From the NCBI GenBank assembly GCA_001829505.1, contig MIBK01000202.1:10830-18885 (forward strand): a stretch of DNA of 8,056 bases, written 5' to 3'. Below, piece after piece: positions 5,787 to 8,056 of this stretch. Numbering within the stretch: the first letter of the stretch is position 1; the number at the start of each line of letters is the position of its first letter. The translations under genes were made by a program, and so were the position numbers. The notes below the pieces were generated by a model that was not told the DNA's origin, searched no databases, and saw nothing but the letters and a program-made list of their open reading frames with translations. The DNA comes from Spirochaetes bacterium RBG_16_67_19. Its GTDB lineage: Bacteria; Spirochaetota; Spirochaetia; SZUA-6; DRHE01.

Positions 5787-7274
5787 ATGGCTCCGCAGAT
5801 CGACGTCGAACAAATTAAAAGGGCCGCCCAGAACGCTACACCCCTGACCTTCAAGACCTTCACCTTGCCCCATGAGACCGAGGAGTACCTGGAAGAGGTG
5901 CTGATCGCCCTGCTGGCCGAGCTGGGCAACGTGGAGATCAAGGACCAGTTGGCCTACTGCCTGCGCGAGCTGGCGGTCAACGCCAAGAAAGCCAACACCA
6001 AGCGGGCCTACTTCCACGAGAAGAACCTGGACCTGAACAATCCTGCCGATTACGCCCTGGGCATGAAGACCTTCAAGGAGCACACGCTGGAGAACATCCA
6101 GCACTACCTCCAGATGCAGAAGGACCAGGGCCTGTACATCAAGGTGGTCTTCCAGGCCAGGGAGCGCAACTTCGCCATCTCGGTGCGCAACAACGTGGAG
6201 ATGACCAAGACCGAGCAGATCCGCATCTTCGACCGCATCGCCCGCTCGCGGGCCTTCAGCTCCATGGAAGAGGCCTTCGCCACGGTTCTGGACACCTCGG
6301 AGGGGGCCGGCCTGGGCATCGTCATCCTGATCCTGATGCTCAAGAAGATCGGGCTGGACGAGGACGCCTTCCACATCGAGGTGGAGAACGGGGAAACGGT
6401 GGCCACCCTGGCCATCCCCTTCTCCGAGGTGCGCATCCAGAAAATGGATCTGCTCACCCAGCAGATCATCCGGGAGGTGGAGAGCCTGCCCCAGTTCCCG
6501 GACAACATCGTATTTCTGCAGAAGCTGATCTCGGACCCCAACTCCGAGCTCACCGACATCGCCCGCCAGATCTCCACGGACCCCGCCCTCACCGCGGATC
6601 TGTTGAAGCTGGTGAACTCTGCCCAGTTCATGCTGCCCAAGCGGGTGGACAACATCGTGGAGGCGGTCAAGCTGGTGGGGATGAAGGGCCTGCGCAACCT
6701 GCTCTACACCCACGGGACCCAGAAGATCCTGGGCACCAAGTACGACGAGATGCGCTCCATGTGGCAGCACGCCTACCGCACGGCCTTCTACGCCTACAAC
6801 CTGGCCAAGAGCTTCCGCAAGCGCAAGGACATCCTGGACGACGTGTACGTGGGGGGCATCCTGCACGACTTGGGCCAGATCATCATCGCCAGCCTGCGCC
6901 CCGAGCTGCTGGAGCGGATCAAGAAGTTCTGCAAGGAGAAGGAGATCCCCACCAAGCTGCTGGAGAGCTTCTCCATGGGACTGAACCACGCCGAGGTCGG
7001 GGCCCTGGTGGCCAAGAAATGGAACTTCCCGGAGCAGCTGGTGGCGGCCATCCGCTTCCATCACTCGCCCCTGGAGGCCCCCGAGGACTACCGCGACGTG
7101 GTGTTCAGCGTGTACCTAGCCAACTGCATCGCCGACCTGGAGCGCGAGCGCATCGTCCACGACCAGCTGGACTCGCGGGTGCTGATGGATTTCGGCATCA
7201 ACGAGGACTCGCAGCTGGACCGCATCCAGGGGCGCCTGGCCGCCGCCTTCGAGCAGCAGAGCTCCCGTTTCTGA
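5787..7274 (+). CDS. HDOD signalling protein with N-terminal GHKL-like ATPase region
   Basis: This 495-residue cytoplasmic protein joins a Bergerat (GHKL) ATPase-like region (about 30-215) to an HDOD domain (about 225-440). In the first part the N-box is clear (ELAVNAKKAN, 61-70), as is a glycine-rich G2-like box (SEGAGLGIVILIL, 171-183). The G1 box, normally D-x-G-x-G, reads VRNNVEMT (133-140), so the adenine-contacting Asp is Asn. No DHp or phospho-acceptor His domain is present, so it is not a standard histidine kinase. The HDOD part has SLPQFPDNIVFLQKLISDPN (233-252), an HDLGQ motif (360-364), NHAEVG (400-405) and FHHSP (424-428). HDOD proteins usually act as scaffolds or regulators rather than proven phosphohydrolases. 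I recognise this architecture from spirochaetes; its partners are unknown. The ATG at 5787 (MAPQIDVEQIKRA) lies 12 nt after the -10 with no Shine-Dalgarno; the frame's upstream extension lies within the promoter. Confidence 0.9.
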   Translation: MAPQIDVEQIKRAAQNATPLTFKTFTLPHETEEYLEEVLIALLAELGNVEIKDQLAYCLRELAVNAKKANTKRAYFHEKNLDLNNPADYALGMKTFKEHTLENIQHYLQMQKDQGLYIKVVFQARERNFAISVRNNVEMTKTEQIRIFDRIARSRAFSSMEEAFATVLDTSEGAGLGIVILILMLKKIGLDEDAFHIEVENGETVATLAIPFSEVRIQKMDLLTQQIIREVESLPQFPDNIVFLQKLISDPNSELTDIARQISTDPALTADLLKLVNSAQFMLPKRVDNIVEAVKLVGMKGLRNLLYTHGTQKILGTKYDEMRSMWQHAYRTAFYAYNLAKSFRKRKDILDDVYVGGILHDLGQIIIASLRPELLERIKKFCKEKEIPTKLLESFSMGLNHAEVGALVAKKWNFPEQLVAAIRFHHSPLEAPEDYRDVVFSVYLANCIADLERERIVHDQLDSRVLMDFGINEDSQLDRIQGRLAAAFEQQSSRF

Positions 7275-7290
7275 TCCCCCCGGGCCCCCT

Positions 7291-7306
7291 CCGGCGCCCC
7301 GCCGGG
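7291..7306 (+). terminator. GC hairpin after the HDOD gene (weak terminator candidate)
   Basis: CCGGC and GCCGG flank the 5-nt loop GCCCC within a very GC-rich stretch (7276-7306), 16 nt past the HDOD stop and directly before the next promoter. The position fits a terminator, but there is no T-tract, so it may be only a pause or a factor-dependent site. Confidence 0.3.
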
Positions 7307-7308
7307 AC

Positions 7309-7337
7309 TTGACGAACGCCGCTGAATATAGTATTCT
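7309..7337 (+). promoter_or_regulatory. Promoter of the glutaredoxin-osmC operon
   Basis: TTGACG (7309-7314), a 17-bp spacer and TATTCT (7332-7337). The predicted start near 7344 gives a leader of about 24 nt, which includes the GGAGG Shine-Dalgarno (7357-7361). Unlike the URO-D-family, NIF3 and HDOD genes, this first gene has a leader. The -10 is embedded in a palindrome. Confidence 0.78.
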
Positions 7338-7345
7338 TACTATAT
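7326..7345. promoter_or_regulatory. Perfect 8-4-8 inverted repeat over the -10: probable repressor operator
   Basis: ATATAGTA and TACTATAT are exact reverse complements around the 4-nt centre TTCT. The 20-bp dyad covers the -10 and the predicted start site, so a bound dimeric regulator would block transcription. Control of a glutaredoxin and an OsmC protein suggests a redox or peroxide sensor, but I cannot assign a regulator family and none is encoded in the window. An AT-rich promoter region can give such symmetry by chance, although eight matched pairs is long. Confidence 0.55.
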
Positions 7346-7367
7346 ATCAGATCTCTGGAGGTTGGAA

Positions 7368-7598
7368 ATGTCGGTAACCCTCTACAGCACGCCCAGCTGC
7401 GGCTTCTGCACCAAGGCCAAGAGCTTCTTCCGCGAGAAGCACATCCCGTTCACGGAGTACAACGTGGCCTCCGACCAGCGCAAGGCCGAGGAGATGGTGC
7501 GCAAGTCCGGGCAGATGGGAGTGCCCGTGATTGATATCCACGGGAAAATCATTGTAGGTTTCAACCAGCCGGAGATCGAGCGCGCCCTGAAGCGCTGA
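7368..7598 (+). CDS. Glutaredoxin-like protein, YruB/NrdH-like family
   Basis: The 76-residue single-domain thioredoxin-fold protein reduces disulfides or protein targets in the cytosol. Seen: the first strand VTLYSTPSCGFC with a CGFC active site (Cys10 and Cys13) followed by a basic helix; EYNVASD (about 29-35); the cis-Pro segment SGQMGVPVIDIHGKIIVGFNQPEIERALK (47-75), closely matching the YruB type of short glutaredoxin (SGQMGVPVI then GF). The redox partner (glutathione, thioredoxin reductase or another thiol) cannot be told from the sequence. The start is ATG 7368, 6 nt after GGAGG; the TTG at 7362 is too close to that site. First gene of an operon with an OsmC-family gene, from a promoter with a probable operator. 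Confidence 0.93.
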   Translation: MSVTLYSTPSCGFCTKAKSFFREKHIPFTEYNVASDQRKAEEMVRKSGQMGVPVIDIHGKIIVGFNQPEIERALKR

Positions 7599-7600
7599 AA

Positions 7601-7617
7601 TCCTCCGGGTGAGGAGG
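7601..7617 (+). promoter_or_regulatory. Short hairpin that can mask the osmC Shine-Dalgarno
   Basis: TCCTC (7601-7605) can pair with GAGGA (7611-7615), or CCTCC (7602-7606) with GGAGG (7613-7617, the Shine-Dalgarno itself). It begins 2 nt after the glutaredoxin stop, so a terminating ribosome would melt it, favouring coupled translation of the OsmC protein. The stem is only 5 bp; function is inferred. Confidence 0.35.
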
Positions 7618-7622
7618 TCCCC

Positions 7623-8045
7623 GTGCCGGCAGTGAAGACGACCCTGGAGTGGAGCGGCGATATGAGCTTCGCCGCGGAGCTGCACGGACACCGCCTGACC
7701 GTGGACGCGGACCCCAGGTTCGGCGGCCGGGATCGTGGTCCCCGCCCCAAGACCCTGGTGCTGACCGCCCTGGGCGGCTGCACCGGTATGGACGTGGTTT
7801 CGTTGCTGAAAAAGATGCAGGTGCCTTACGACGCCCTGTCCGTCGAGGTGGAGGGGGAGTCCCGCGAGGAGCACCCCCAGATCTACACCCGCATCCATAT
7901 CCGCTACATCCTGAAGGGCAGCCAGTTGGACCGGGACAAGATCGACAAGGCCATCGGCCTGTCCCTGGACAAGTACTGCGCGGTCCACGCCATGCTCTCC
8001 AAGACCGTGCCCATCAGCCACGAGGTGGTGCTCAACCCCTCCTGA
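7623..8045 (+). CDS. OsmC-family (YhfA-like) redox protein
   Basis: The 140-residue protein belongs to the OsmC/Ohr superfamily of cysteine-dependent hydroperoxide-related proteins. Both characteristic cysteines are visible: Cys53 in ALGGCTGMDVVSLLKKM (49-65) and Cys119 in DKYCAVHAMLSKTVPI (116-131). The HPQIYTRIHIRYIL segment (84-97) is typical of the YhfA-like branch. OsmC and Ohr reduce organic hydroperoxides using a thiol donor; activity of the YhfA branch is less established. The start is GTG at 7623 (MPAVKTTLEWSG), 5 nt after GGAGG (7613-7617). It follows the glutaredoxin gene by 24 nt in the same operon, and that glutaredoxin is a plausible, untested thiol donor. Full length; the stop TGA lies 11 nt before the window end. 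Confidence 0.93.
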   Translation: MPAVKTTLEWSGDMSFAAELHGHRLTVDADPRFGGRDRGPRPKTLVLTALGGCTGMDVVSLLKKMQVPYDALSVEVEGESREEHPQIYTRIHIRYILKGSQLDRDKIDKAIGLSLDKYCAVHAMLSKTVPISHEVVLNPS

Positions 8046-8056
8046 GGCCGGGCGCC

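Noticed and set aside
5784..7064. 426-codon minus-strand frame opposite the HDOD gene
   Set aside because: Antisense shadow rich in His/Gln/Leu/Val/Asp; the opposite strand has unmistakable domain motifs.
5787..7274. Histidine kinase assignment from the ATPase-like region
   Set aside because: No dimerisation/phospho-acceptor domain precedes the N-box, and the G1 box is altered.
7324..7336. Second 5-3-5 palindrome GAATA-TAG-TATTC at the glutaredoxin promoter
   Set aside because: It overlaps the longer and better 8-4-8 repeat and is probably incidental to the AT-rich -10 region.

Overview
The window is GC-rich, gene-dense bacterial chromosome, most likely from a free-living or environmental spirochaete (phylum Spirochaetota). 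This rests on recognition, not on a search. The protein that fuses a GHKL-like ATPase region to an HDOD domain, and the small two-helix membrane protein directly behind lspA (labelled 'leader peptide processing enzyme' in treponemal genomes), both resemble proteins I know from spirochaetes. There is no sign of phage, transposon, CRISPR or plasmid, and no gene-free stretch longer than 300 bases.

Layout. (1) 1-689, plus strand: purine nucleoside phosphorylase (deoD), cut by the left edge. (2) 709-2349, minus strand: a two-gene operon of a uroporphyrinogen-decarboxylase-family protein (probably a zinc/corrinoid methyltransferase-type enzyme, not HemE) followed by a free-standing pyruvate-kinase C-terminal-like domain. 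(3) 2385-4142, plus strand: a consensus promoter, tRNA-Ala(GGC), and only 11 nt later an unrecognised 543-residue protein, so tRNA and mRNA are probably one transcript. (4) 4153-5719, minus strand: NIF3/YbgI-family metalloprotein, lspA (TTG start) and a 96-residue membrane protein, with an 11-nt gap and then a 4-nt ATGA overlap. (5) 5746-7274, plus strand: the ATPase-like/HDOD signalling protein, divergent from the NIF3 gene. (6) 7309-8045, plus strand: a redox pair, a YruB-type glutaredoxin and an OsmC-family protein, behind a promoter whose -10 lies inside a perfect 8-4-8 inverted repeat.

Expression signals are unusually readable. Five sigma70-type promoters have 17-18 bp spacers. Three first-in-operon genes or transcripts (URO-D family, NIF3, HDOD) have an ATG only 10-12 nt after the -10 and no Shine-Dalgarno, so their mRNAs should be leaderless or nearly so. 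The PK-like, lspA, glutaredoxin and osmC genes carry strong Shine-Dalgarno sequences. Two divergent intergenic regions (2350-2425 and 5720-5786) carry back-to-back promoters whose -35 boxes overlap or abut.

Most of the content is ordinary housekeeping. The parts worth a second look are the tRNA-mRNA fusion transcript, the near-leaderless starts, the palindromic operator of the redox operon, the degenerate ATPase site of the HDOD protein, the unknown 543-residue protein and the URO-D/PK-like pair. I found no clear novel defence or mobile system.
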